NCBI GenBank assembly: GCA_013368315.1
Contig: JAACJM010000140.1
Coordinates: 1-64,000 of the forward strand
Direction of reading: 5' to 3'
DNA: 64,000 bases
From: Tetrapyrgos nigripes
Lineage: Eukaryota; Basidiomycota; Agaricomycetes; Agaricales; Campanellaceae
Part shown: piece after piece, positions 46,396-57,800 of the stretch
Numbering within the stretch: the stretch's first letter is position 1
Layout of the letters: each line of letters opens with the position of its first letter
The notes under the pieces: model-generated
Database searches by the model: none
What the model saw: only the letters and a program-made list of their open reading frames with translations
Told to the model about the DNA's origin: nothing
Program-made: the position numbers and the translations under genes

Positions 46396-47305
46396 CTTAC
46401 AGCACTTTTCATAAAGCTTGACACTCGCGCGAGCAAAATTTGTAATCAAAATTTTCAGTTTTTCAATTTTGGATAGTAAGCGTCGGTGGAATTGAGGTCG
46501 TAAGGAGTCTAAGGACACATCTTTCTTCACGACTTCGACAGGGCCGACCTAGGGTAGGACCCCTGCGAATACACTGGACCGACTGATCCCAGTTCGGACA
46601 AATTTGAGGCCCAACTTATCCACGGAATGTCTCCAAGAAAGTTCTGACAAAAATGGCGCCACCCTGACTAAGTTCGAACAAGAAGCTCCAGAACCTGACT
46701 CTAGTAAGCTTGTGAGCCGTTGAGTCAGCCTACCGGAAGACTAGACCTCCGGTAGACCTAGGTGCGCGGAAACTTTTTTGAGGTGAGACGACACAAGCCT
46801 AGGGCGGCTCGCTCCAACGGACATGGGCCGGGATATGTTTAGGCTCTTAACCATATAGACACTACTGCTACAGTCTGCTACAGACGATGTCGAGGAAGTC
46901 AAGAACTTTGAGCCTCAACAATAGATTGGACTAAAACCTCTCAGCACCTCAGTAGACGTTCGGAATACGATGATCCGGTTGCAGAGACGCGTCGTGAAGC
47001 AAATGTGGGCTGTAAAATTGGGCCAGGCTTTAAGATCGCCTTTTACAGAGGTTCGGACAAAAATTTCTGGGGCCAAAGGTCAAAAATCTGAACCAAACAG
47101 TGTTTGGTTCGGCGCCGCCCAGATAAGACATTTGTGTATTAGCAGGGGTCCTCCGAGGGCATAACCTCGTCGAGTCTTGATGCAGCTGAGGGTATTCTGA
47201 CGTCGTCAGAGGCCGTTAGCCTCAACTACTTTAAAATTTTTCAAAATTTGATTACAAATTTTTTTTTCTCGCGCGAGTGTCAAGCTTTATGAAAACAGCC
47301 GTAAG
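46396..47305. mobile_element. Non-autonomous DNA transposon with long inverted repeats
   Basis: The left end CTTACAGCAC-TTTTCATAAAGC and the inverse of the right end CTTACGGCTG-TTTTCATAAAGC are inverted repeats continuing through TTGACACTCGCGCGAG and AAATTTGTAATCAAA (about 55-65 bp). A second conserved block (GGACCCCTGC.AATACAC) lies at a similar depth in both arms (46558 and the complement of 47150), so the arms are related over about 180 bp. The 910-bp element has no transposase ORF. The inner CTCGCGCGAG is itself palindromic. The superfamily is not assigned because no clear target duplication remains. Confidence 0.7.
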
Positions 47306-47455
47306 ACGTCGAGCTTCGAGAGTAGTTAGTGAGTCATTTTTCTTCTTTCGTTTCCATATTCCCGGCTTCGAGAAACAACACTTCCTAGACTAAGCTTCAG
47401 ACGTCGAGAGTAGTTAGTGAATCTTCTTTTTTTTTTTTGCTCCCATATTCCCGAT
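47306..47455 (+). repeat. Two degenerate tandem copies flanking the transposon
   Basis: ACGTCGAG..AGTAGTTAGTGA.TC followed by a T-rich stretch and CATATTCCCG occurs at 47306-47372 and again at 47401-47453. A more distant third copy lies near 47830-47890. The sequence TTCCTAGACTAAGCTT precedes the second copy (47391) and also precedes the transposon (46383). Confidence 0.6.
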
Positions 47456-47500
47456 AGATAGATAGATTACACCACTCCGGACTAGCTACTGAGACTTTTA

Positions 47501-47707
47501 CAGTACTACTGCGAAAATTGATGCAGGGTGCCGGGCTGCCGGATCACAATCTTTTGGTTCACTCTCCTTCAACGCAGCCTTTGCGTCGCTAGGAAAGTGG
47601 TGCGGGGGTCTTCTCTCATATGTCATGGCCCATCCCGAAGCAAGTAGTAAGCCAGAAACCAGCCCGGTTTCCAAAAAAGGAAGCCGCATCAATTTTCGCA
47701 GCTACTG
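47501..47707 (-). mobile_element. MITE copy 1 (TA-flanked, Tc1/mariner-type ends)
   Basis: Flanked by TA (47499-47500 and 47708-47709). Right end AGCTACTG and left end CAGTACTACTGCG enclose GCGAAAATTGATGC inverted repeats. Its reverse complement aligns along its whole length with the copy at 51899-52132 (GAGAGAAGACCCCC, CCCGGCAGCC-type blocks). CAGT ends with TA duplications are typical of Tc1/mariner elements. No coding capacity. The left inverted repeat is partly degenerated. Confidence 0.75.
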
Positions 47708-47709
47708 TA

Positions 47710-49018
47710 CATCAGAACATGACACGCGAAGTAGCTAACCGTGGAACCCAATTTCTGATTCAGTGGGGCAAGCCAGAAGGTAATAGGGTAGGTTCGAGAA
47801 ACGACACTTCACTGACTACTACTACTTCGCTATATAGGGTAAAACGTCAGACTCGACGACATCGGAGAGTAGTCAGTGAGTAATGCTTCCAAGCTTTTTT
47901 TTTCGTTCTGGCCCTTTTAATTTCCGACTTCTTAGTGAAACACTGACTAACTCGACTTTCACAGTGAACTTCACTGCTAGCTGTCTTTCCCCTCCCTTGC
48001 TGTGCAGCCTGTGCTTTCATGGCAGGTCGGTAGGGTATTGACCGGGTAACTTCCGTGCATGGCGGTTTTCCGACAGTCTGAATCTGATTCCTACCCTCCT
48101 AACTTCCAAGGCTCCTGGCCAAGTCCTGGCTCTACGTGTACCAGTTACAGTAAAATTTCCAGGAGGCTGACTGAGCCTGATTACCTCCACTTCTATTTTT
48201 GGGGCCGGCGGTCCGTGACCAAATTCGGTCTCCGATTTTCAAAAACAGACTCCTGAGATCTAGACGACGTGGCCGTATCACAAAATGGCCCAATCAAAGC
48301 TGGAACCGTGTCTCCCGCTCTCACAGCTGCTGGATCATGATATTTGAATTGCGACTCTGGTGGTCTCAAACCAGGTTGGTCCTCCCAAGTAGTTACTAGT
48401 AGAAACTGATCTCGACCTACTACCCACTAGTTGACCGACAACCGGCCGTACCTCGATCGACTGTTTCCCTTTTGGGGCCTGATCAACTTTCCTTTTAACC
48501 GCTTTCAAAGGCTAGCTGGCTGCGTTAGGTGTTTCTACGCAAATCCCGACTCTCTAGTTAGAGTATGACTGAGGTTACTGAATGCATACAGTTTTTGCGC
48601 TTCCGAATCCTTGCGCATGTACCTGGAGGCACCGTTGAGTCATTCCACGAGTCATTGGTGACAATCCCAACCACCGACTTGCGCGTCTCAGTGCCGGTAG
48701 AATCGTTGTGAGAGTCTGACGTTATATGGCAGACAAAGACTATGGCATGAAATTACCCGTATGAATCATCTCAGGGTACAGCCAGGATACCCCTCTGTAT
48801 TGGTGACAGTGCCGAACCTGTCGATCAACACGATGGAATTGAATCATTTCAATGGCAAGGCCTGATGACGAAGCACATTCCATAAGCCAAATCAAGCCGC
48901 AATTGCGTGTTCAAGAGGGGTAAATTCGAAACCAAAGTTAGCGAGGTTGGTATATAAACCTCTGCAACTTGCAGTTCAGCTCGTCGTTCATTCACTCCTC
49001 GTCTTTTCCTCGTCCGCC
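47710..49018 (+). promoter_or_regulatory. Intergenic with TATA box of MFS copy 1
   Basis: TATATAAA at 48951-48958, 61 bp upstream of the ATG at 49019, is a good core promoter. The rest (47710-48900) holds no gene I can support. Confidence 0.5.
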
Positions 49019-51015
49019 ATGTCCGATCTTGCTCACTCTCGTACATTAAGCAGAGACGGGTCGCAGAAGCTTCCGAAGGAAGCTGAAGTCAGGTCCAATA
49101 CCACATCGCCAACTGTATCGGTTCATGCAGCTGACGACGAGACTGAGAATGAAAAGCAACAACAGAACCAGGAGGAGGTGACCGAGTACCCCAAAGGAGC
49201 ACGTTTGGGTCTCATCGTGTTGGCTTTATGTCTTTCAGGTTAGTTTGCCACTCAATCTCCTACTATCCCCAAAAACGTGTTATGTCTAATTTCAATTTGA
49301 TTTTCAGTCTTCCTCATGGCCCTCGATAACACGATTGTGGCCACCGCTATTCCTAAGATCACGGACCACTTCCAATCCCTCGACGACGTCGGTTGGTATG
49401 GCTCTGCCTACCTACTCACCACCGCAGGCTTCCAACTTCTCTTTGGCAAATTTTACACGTTCTTCTCCATAAAATGGGTCTACATTGTTGCAATCGGCTT
49501 CTTTGAGCTAGGGTCTCTCATCTGCGGTGTCGCACCCACGTCGGATGCTTTGATTGTTGGACGTGCTATTGCTGGTATTGGTGCAGCTGGAATCTTTTCT
49601 GGCGCATTGATCATTATCGCCCATGCTGTTCCTCTTCAGCAACGGCCGATGTTCACCGGAATCATTGGAGCTATGTATGGTCTGGCTTCCGTAGCAGGAC
49701 CTCTTCTCGGCGGTGTTTTCACGGATAAGGTTACCTGGCGATGGGTATGTCGTACTCTCGAGTTCTTTCTTACGTGGGATGCTGATACCCGATTCCGCAG
49801 TGCTTCTACATCAATCTGCCTATTGGAGGCGTCACTCTCGCCGTTATCGTAAGTACATCTTCACGCCGAAATAGTCCAGATCACTGATTTCGATTTGCAC
49901 TCTACAGGCTGTATTCCTCGAGTCACCCAGGAGACATAATAAAGTGGACTGGCGTGAAGGATTGCGCAAGTTCGACTCGTGGGGTACTCTCGTGTTCATT
50001 CCCGCCATCGTGTGTCTTCTCCTTGCTTTGCAATGGGGTGGAACCAAGTACCCATGGAAGAACGGACGTATCATTGCCCTCCTTGTCATCTTCGGTATTT
50101 TGATCATCGTCTTCATCGGTATACAAATCTGGAAACAAGACGACGCCACCGTTCCCCCTCGTATCTTCAAGCAGCGTAGCATACTCGCTTCGTCCTGGTT
50201 CGCATTCTGCATTGGTGGTAGTTTCTTCGTCATGGTGTACTACGTGAGTTTTCTCGTTTTCATGTTCAACCGCTACCCATCTCATATTTACCCTGGTAGA
50301 TTCCGATTTGGTTCCAGGCAATTAAGGGTGTCAGCGCCGTTAGATCTGGAATCGACAATCTGCCTATGATTCTAGGTGTTGTCATTTCCTCTTTGATAGC
50401 GGGAGGTGTGATCTCTGCTACCGGATACTACACCCCATGGATGATTCTCAGCTCCATCCTCGCCGCAATTGGGAGTGGTCTGATCTCTACTTTCGCGACC
50501 GATACGCCATCCTCTAAATGGATTGGATATCAAGCTCTTTACGGTATGTGTCCTGGTTCATTCCTTCCAAATCACCAGCGCTAATCCGATGTCTACATAT
50601 AGGTCTTGGTATCGGAGCTGGAATGCAACAGCCCCTCATGGCCGCCCAAACTGTTCTTCCGCTCGCCGATGTCCCTAGCGGTACAGCGATCATCGTCTTT
50701 GCCCAGACCGTCGGTGGTGCGATCTTCATCTCCATCGCGCAAAACGTCTTCTCCAATAAGTTGGCTTCTGGGTTGACATCCCAAGTACCTGATATCGATC
50801 CAAGTATCGTCGTCACCACCGGAGCGACTGGTCTCAAAGACGTTATTTCTTCAAATTTGTTACCTGCTGTTCTCAAGGTGTATAATACGGCTCTTGTGGA
50901 TGCGTATTATGTCTCCGTCGCTATGGCTGCTATGACAATCTTTGGATCGTTGGCCGTAGAATGGAAGAGTGTTAAGAAGAGTGGAAATGGAGGTGCTGCT
51001 ATGCATATGGCGTAG
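49019..51015 (+). CDS. DHA2-type MFS drug/H+ antiporter, copy 1
   Basis: Exons: 49019-49238, 49308-49744, 49801-49848, 49908-50243, 50300-50543, 50603-51015 (565 residues). Fourteen-span DHA2 signatures: [31 protein letters not shown] (motif D1), [23 protein letters not shown], and [32 protein letters not shown] (motif C region). The N-terminal 65 residues are hydrophilic; the C-terminus is [10 protein letters not shown]. Such pumps export toxins or xenobiotics, often from metabolite clusters. Exon 3 is only 48 bp. The same six-exon structure recurs in the two other copies, so they arose by duplication. Confidence 0.92.
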
Positions 51016-51896
51016 ACCTTTTCTTTTCTTCTTGGCTTTCTTACTCTCGGATGGTGTTTATGATTTAGCTCGTATATATGGAACTCAAAAGGACTGGTTA
51101 CGACCTCGGATGGCTAGGATATGATACATCCCACACTTAACGCGCAATAGAGCTATCACTGCTGTACTACTACTACTGCTACTATCCTATATACCTCTAA
51201 ATAGTTTATGTAGAGCGATGTAAAAGTCAGTATCAGATTTTACTCTACACTAATACAAACCTTTCACTTTAAATTTCTTGCTTCTAGCTTTTAACTCAAT
51301 TTTTGCTCAATTAGCCAGGTTTGCGTTCGATTGAAAACCTAGATCAGAGCGTAGGCCATCGCTTCGCATGGTGGTTACCAGGCCCAATAATACAAGGAGA
51401 AATCAACGAGATACCGTTTAAGATGGCCAGAAACGCGTCGATTTGGGAGGGACTCGGAGGAATGGACTGAATTTTTGAAGAACGCAGCGTAAATGAGCCT
51501 CGTAAGTAAAGGTAGCACCACACATACGCCACAAGTTATGTACAAGGCCTTTCGGAAGCTGTCCGGAGATACAGTAATTCTTCGCGTCATTCTCTCCTCT
51601 CCGTCTTCCTTTTGCTTCCAGGCTCCATCATTATGAATCTGATTCTCGTTATCATCACCTTGCGACATGATGGCCGACCAAGTGACCCCGTCGACCTCCG
51701 TCGACCCTGCCCATATGCATTCAGAAGGTATCCGGTATTGCGTCAAGCAAGAAGTAAACTGGAAAAGATGTTGCAGTCTCTTTCGGTACGAATGGTTGGT
51801 TTTTTGTGCCTCTCCGGGTCTAGACTTTTATGTAATGGTGTCGCACGGCGGCGTAAACGATGGCGTAGAATATCGCCTTCACCTTTCTATAGGACG
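51016..51896. other. Intergenic between MFS copy 1 and MITE copy 2
   Basis: A minus-strand 123-residue frame (51375-51746) has one hydrophobic segment but no recognised domain and is not called. No repeat other than the MITE that follows. Confidence 0.4.
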
Positions 51897-51898
51897 TA

Positions 51899-52132
51899 CA
51901 GTAGATGCGAAAAATGATGCGGCTTCCTTTTTTGGAATCTAGCTCCGGGCTGATTTCTGGCTTCCCGGTTGCTTCGGGATGGGTCAACACATACGAGAGA
52001 AGACCCCCACACAACTTTTTTTAGCAACGCTAAGGCTCCGTTGAAGAAGAGTGAAGCAGAAGATTGTGCCCCGGCAGCCCGGCACCCCGCTATTTCCATA
52101 AAAGGAAGCCGCATCATTTTTCGCATCTACTG
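51899..52132 (+). mobile_element. MITE copy 2 (TA-flanked, Tc1/mariner-type ends)
   Basis: Flanked by TA (51897-51898, 52133-52134). Starts CAGTAGATGCGAAAAATGA and ends with its exact complement; the inverted repeats are about 33 bp, perfectly matching. The 234-bp element has no ORF. It is inverted relative to copy 1 at 47501, and about 24 bp longer near its right end because copy 1 lost that part. Confidence 0.85.
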
Positions 52133-52134
52133 TA

Positions 52135-52572
52135 TTCTACGAGTCACTCGAATGAGTCCTCAAACCCACTAAGTTTAGGACTGGCCAGGGCTGGCCTCTC
52201 AAAACCATTCCAATCTTCGCCGAGCATCGGATCTAAACCAAATCTCAACCCAATCAATCTTAAATAACCTCAAAATGGTTCGTTTCTCACCAAGTGCCAA
52301 TTTTCTATCACAGAACTATCACAGATTTGCAGCCGTGGACCTGGCAGCATGACCACTTGAGCTTACCCTTCGTGGAAGTTGGGCTTTGTTGTGGCATTGC
52401 CGCCTTGACTCGTGTGTGCGGATGAGCGAAGCGTGCAATATGTACAAAAGAAAACTGGAGCCTTGAAGTGTGGATCTCTTTCACTCGGACGCCCTCCTCA
52501 CGCCCTCCCACCTTCCGTTCCCCTTCATCCCGTCCCTCTCCACCTTCCGTTCCCCTTCCTTGCCTCGTAACG
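52135..52572. other. Intergenic upstream of MFS copy 2
   Basis: No TATA box is clear. The 52490-52565 stretch is C/T-rich and is probably 5' UTR. An in-frame upstream start (52468) was not chosen because the extra residues are low-complexity and absent from the other copies. Confidence 0.45.
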
Positions 52573-54554
52573 ATGGCATCTGTTTTCACGGAGAATCGTA
52601 CACTGACAGCTGACAAAAATGAAAGCCTTGGCGATGAAAAGAAACAAGAACATCCACAAGTACAAGTACAGCAGACCCAGTCTGAGGAGGAGGTAACGGA
52701 GGTAGAGCATGAGTATCCTACTGGCACGCGTTTGTCTCTCATCGTGCTGGCTTTATGTCTTTCCGGTATGTATTAGTACCACTCCCTACATACCAAATCT
52801 GATTTTATTTTATTTTATTCTTTTGCTTCAGTCTTCCTCATGGCTCTCGACAACACAATCGTAGCTACCGCAATCCCCAAAATTACAGACCACTTCCAAT
52901 CCCTCGACGATGTCGGTTGGTATGGCTCCGCCTACCTACTAACCACCGCCGGCTTCCAACTCCTCTTTGGCAAATTCTACACATTCTTCTCCATCAAATG
53001 GGTGTACATCATTGCTATAAGCTTCTTCGAGTTGGGCTCCCTCGTATGCGGTGTCGCACCATCATCAGAGGCCTTAATTGTTGGCAGAGCAGTTGCGGGT
53101 ATAGGTGCAGCTGGGATTTTTTCGGGTGCTCTGATCATTATTGCGTATGCTGTTCCTCTACAGCAAAGGCCGTTATTTTCAGGGCTTATTGGGGCTATGT
53201 ATGGGTTGGCTAGTGTAGCGGGTCCGCTTCTTGGTGGGGTGTTTACGGATAAGGTTACTTGGAGATGGGTATGTGGTACCTGTCGTCTAGCTGTCAGTGG
53301 TTCTGATACTTAATTCCGCAGTGTTTCTACATCAATCTGCCTATTGGAGGTGTTACTCTGTCGGTTATTGTGAGCTCGTTCCCTTTCACTCCGGACGCGT
53401 ACCTTGGAAAACTAAATTTTATTTTGTCTAGGCTTTGTTCTTCCAATCACCCAAGCGAGCCCGTAAAGTCAACTGGCGCGAAGGATTGCGCCAATTCGAC
53501 TCTCTGGGCACCATCGTATTCATACCCGCCATCGTTTGCCTTTTGCTTGCTTTGCAATGGGGCGGAACCACCTATCCTTGGAATAACGGCCGTATTATCG
53601 CACTCCTCGTCATTTTTGGTATCCTGATAATTGTGTTTATTGGTATACAAATTTGGAAACAAGACGATGCAACGGTTCCTCCGAGGATATTTAAGCAGAG
53701 GAGTATACTTGCTTCGGCTTGGTTTGCGTTTTGTATGGGTGCGAGTTTTTTGGCGTTTGTTTACTATGTGAGTGGACTTGCGTTGTTCTCGATGTCAGCC
53801 TGTCCTCTTACTTTGCTATCCTGTACCTAGATTCCAATTTGGTTCCAAGCAATCAAGGGCACGAGTGCTGTTAGATCTGGGATAGATAACCTTCCTATGA
53901 TTCTCGGGGTGGTTATTGCCTCTCTGATAGCAGGCGCTGGGACCTCTGCCACTGGGTATTACGCACCGTGGATGATTGTCAGTACCGTCTTGGCTTCAAT
54001 TGGGGCCGGTCTTATTTCGACTTTCTCAACCGACACCCCACAATCTAAATGGATTGGATATCAAGCGCTTTTTGGTGAGTCGTTGTTTTCAAAGGTTCTA
54101 GTGTTACGTGTAGAACTGATTCGTTATCTGCGCACATATAGGTTTGGGCATCGGAAGCGGCCTCCAACAACCCCTCATGGCCGCCCAAACCGTCCTTCCC
54201 CTCGCCGACGTCCCCAGCGGCACCGCTATCATCGTCTTTGCCCAAACAGTCGGGGGAGCCATCTTCATCTCCATCGCGCAAAACGTTTTTTCCAACAAAT
54301 TGTCTTCTGGACTAAGATCCCAAGTACCTGATATCGATCCTCGAATTGTTGTTTCCACGGGAGCTACTGATTTAAAGAACGTCGTTCCAGCGAATTTGTT
54401 AGGTGCTGTGTTGAGAGTGTATAATTCGGGTTTGGTAGAAGCGTATAGGGTTGCTATTGCTATGGCTGCATTGACGCTTATTGGGTCGTTGGCTGTTGAG
54501 TGGAGGAGTATGAAGAAGGCTGCGAATGGAGGTGCTACGATGCATATGGCATAG
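52573..54554 (+). CDS. DHA2-type MFS drug/H+ antiporter, copy 2
   Basis: Exons: 52573-52765, 52832-53268, 53322-53369, 53432-53767, 53831-54074, 54142-54554 (556 residues). Exons 2, 3, 4, 5 and 6 have exactly the lengths of copy 1 (437, 48, 336, 244 and 413 bp), and the protein is closely similar from [15 protein letters not shown] to [13 protein letters not shown]. Differences concentrate in the hydrophilic N-terminus and in the intron sequences. Same motifs as copy 1. Probable export pump with an unknown substrate. Confidence 0.92.
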
Positions 54555-54887
54555 ATTTCATGGACGAAGCAGATGGGTATCTTTATCTTACGGAAATCTA
54601 GTCACATCCTTTGGATTTCTTCACTCTTTCAAAGCTAAATGTATGTAGTACTACTACTAGCACTACTAATGACTCATGAGAGCGCTCGCTTCTGTAATGA
54701 CGGAATTTCTGGAATTTCCTACACTCCCTTTAGGGTACTTCTACAAAGTTCTGGTTGCCGAAGAGCTAGAACTGGGGTGAAGAACTGAGGTTCGTTCTAT
54801 AGCCACCGGCGACACCAATTTGCCGCCGCAAAGCCTCGTGGCAAATTCTGACACCTTCGGCGTTCGGCTCGTCCTTCCATTTCCCAA
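54555..54887. other. Intergenic between MFS copy 2 and the DUF726 gene
   Basis: Short 3' flank of MFS copy 2 and 5' region of the DUF726-like gene. No feature is recognised. Confidence 0.5.
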
Positions 54888-57800
54888 ATGCCGCCGTCCT
54901 CCTCAAAAACGAGCGCACCTCCTCCTTCCAACATCTTCGACGATGATGACGATGGCTGGGAAGATATGCCTGTCGTCCGTGAAGATGAACTGCGCGGTGG
55001 ACTTGACGAAGAAGATCAGAAGAAATACCATTACCAACCTCAGGCCTCTTCAAGTCGCAAGACCAATACCGTAAATGCGACAGGAAACCTCATCGATTTC
55101 GATGACTGGGGTACGGAGTGGAGGAGTAAACTTGATACGGATGAGAGCGAGTATACTAGGCTGAGAGGGAGAGAAGAGGACGACGACGATGATGATGTGC
55201 ATTTGAGGACAAAGTATCTGTTTGACGAGGACAAAGCGATGACACCACTGAGCCAGATGCAGCAGACGAAGAATATGCTGACGGAGGCTCAGAGGATAGC
55301 GTATGTGGGGTTGTGTGCGTTGACGATGAAGGAGATGTTGGGGAGGCTGAAGAAGGGTAACAGGAAGGAGGTGAAGGTCGCAGCGGCAAGCATGCAGCTT
55401 TGGTCGATGAAGATAATGGGAAGGTTATACTATCATATGGAATTAGAAACTCAGGGTATGTTATCCTTATTCTTATCCTCGTGCTTTTTGTCTTAAAGTA
55501 CTGATTACACGCTTGCAGAGCAAAAGATGATAGAAAGTCTGGCTGACCACGGTGTTGAGTCCATGGATCTCGTACCGGCACTTATGACTACCCATACGGT
55601 TGCCAATCCTGAATATGACCCCGCCGAAGGAAAGAAGAAGGCGGACGAAGACGCCAGGGTAGTTGCGGAAGCTAAAGCTGAAGCTGACGCCAGGCCATCT
55701 TCGCCAACACCCTCAACAACCTCGACTCTAGTCAACCCGTCGCCAGCTTCGCCCTCCAGCCCGAACCCCAACACAGCTGCCGAAACCCCTACAACACCAA
55801 CATCCTACACCAACCCCACATACCAAACCACTACCCGGATCTTACCTGCAACAACCCACCCTCCAACGAACCCAACAGCCAATGCCTCAGACTCTCTGGA
55901 GCCCGGTACAGTCTCTACATCTCTCCCAACCCACACCCCAACCCTCATCCTCGACATCCGTTTCACCATCCTCTGTGACCTCTTCCTTCTTCTCATTGCC
56001 GATTCCCACTACGACTCCCGCTCACGCACCCTCCTCGAATCCGTCTCTACTAAACTCGGTCTCGGCTGGGTCGACCTTGTCAAATTCGAAGCCCGTGTCT
56101 CTGAAGCGCTCGAAATCCAAGAAGGGGTTTCTGGGACAGATGAATCAGCAAAGGAAATGGTTGACACGAGAATAAAATCTGAAAAACGAAAACGTTACAT
56201 GTTGATGGGTTTAGCCACTCTGGGAGGAGGCCTGGTAATTGGATTATCTGCTGGCCTACTTGCACCGGTTATTGGACTTGGTTTGGGGACTGCGTTTGGG
56301 ACGATTGGGATTAGTGGTGCGACGACGTTTTTGGCGAGTGCGGGTGGTGCAGCGGTGATTACTACTGGTGGTGTGTTGACTGGGTCTGGGATTGCAGTGA
56401 AGGGGATGGCGAATAGGACGAAAGAGGTTAGGACATTTGAGTTGTTGGCGTTGCATAATAATAAGAGGGTTAGTTGTATTTTAACTGTGCCTGGGTGGGT
56501 CTTTTTCTCTCTTTTCTAGCTTTTTAGCTTCTGCTTCTGCTTCTGGACACCTCGGACACCTTTACTTTCACCTTTTTGCTTTTCATTTTCAGCCAGTGAC
56601 TGACAGGTTATTGGTTCTTGTTGCAGATTCTTAAACGGCCCTCTAGATGACCCTCGTCTACCCTTTTCTGTCCTCGACCCCGTAGTTGGCGACGTCTTTT
56701 CGCTCTTGTGGGAGCCCGAGATGATTAGGGAAACGGGTTCAGCGCTTCGTATTCTGACGACTGAAGTTTTAACCCAAATCGGTCAGACGGTGCTACAAGC
56801 AACGGTTATGGCGACGTTGATGACGGCGTTGCAATGGCCTATTGGTGAATCTTCTTTTTCATAGGGGTGTTATGATGCTCATTACACATCAACTGCTCTA
56901 CGTTAGTCCTCACGAAACTCGGCTACCTTATCGATAACCCTTGGTCAAACGCTCTCACACGTGCAGAAGCTGCTGGTAAGCTTTCTTCGCCATACACCCA
57001 ATTTCTCCTTCTCAAATTTTGTACTTTCTCTTTCTCTAGGCCGCATCCTCGCCGACCTCCTCGTCCAACGCCACCTCGGCGTCCGCCCTATCACCCTCAT
57101 CGGTTTCTCCCTCGGTGCCCGCGTCATCTTCTACGCTCTCCTCGAACTAGCCCGCCGCGGCGAAAAAGAAAAAGAATCATCCAAGAAAAAGAAGGGTGTT
57201 ACTGAAGGAACGAGTGTGTATGGGATCGTTCAAGATGTCTTCATACTGGGTGCTACGGTAACGGCTAGTACGAGTTCGTGGTATAAGACACGGAGTGTGG
57301 TGGGAGGGAGATATGTGAATTGTTATGCGAGGAATGATTGGGTGTTGAATTATTTGTTTAGGGCTTCGGCTGCGACGGGGGCTGGGGGGGTTGGGGCTGT
57401 AGCTGGGTTGAGGCCTGTGGAAGGTGAGTAGCCTTTCGGTTTTGGGTTTTTAGTGATTTATTGAGTTGTCCTGACTTGCCTTTTCTGCTCTAGGTGTGGA
57501 AGGTCTAGAGAACGTCGACGTGACGGATAAGATATCTGGACATATGAGTTATAGGACGTTCATGCCTTTGATCCTGGATGAGTTGGGTTTCGTCGTGACG
57601 GCGGATTTCTTTGATGACCCTGTGGTGCGTATCTAGTGTCTTATAAGGGTGCTGGCAGACAAATAAGCTGATTTTCATGCTCTTTCTTCTACATACTTTC
57701 CTTGTCGTTTCCCATATACATTGCACTTCCCACTACCCCTATCCCTCTAATCTCTCATTGTAACAGGAACCTGACTTTGAAGGCGACCGCGTCGTCGTCC

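Noticed and set aside
51375..51746. 123-residue minus-strand ORF with one hydrophobic segment
   Set aside because: No family, no good start context and no splicing partner could be found.
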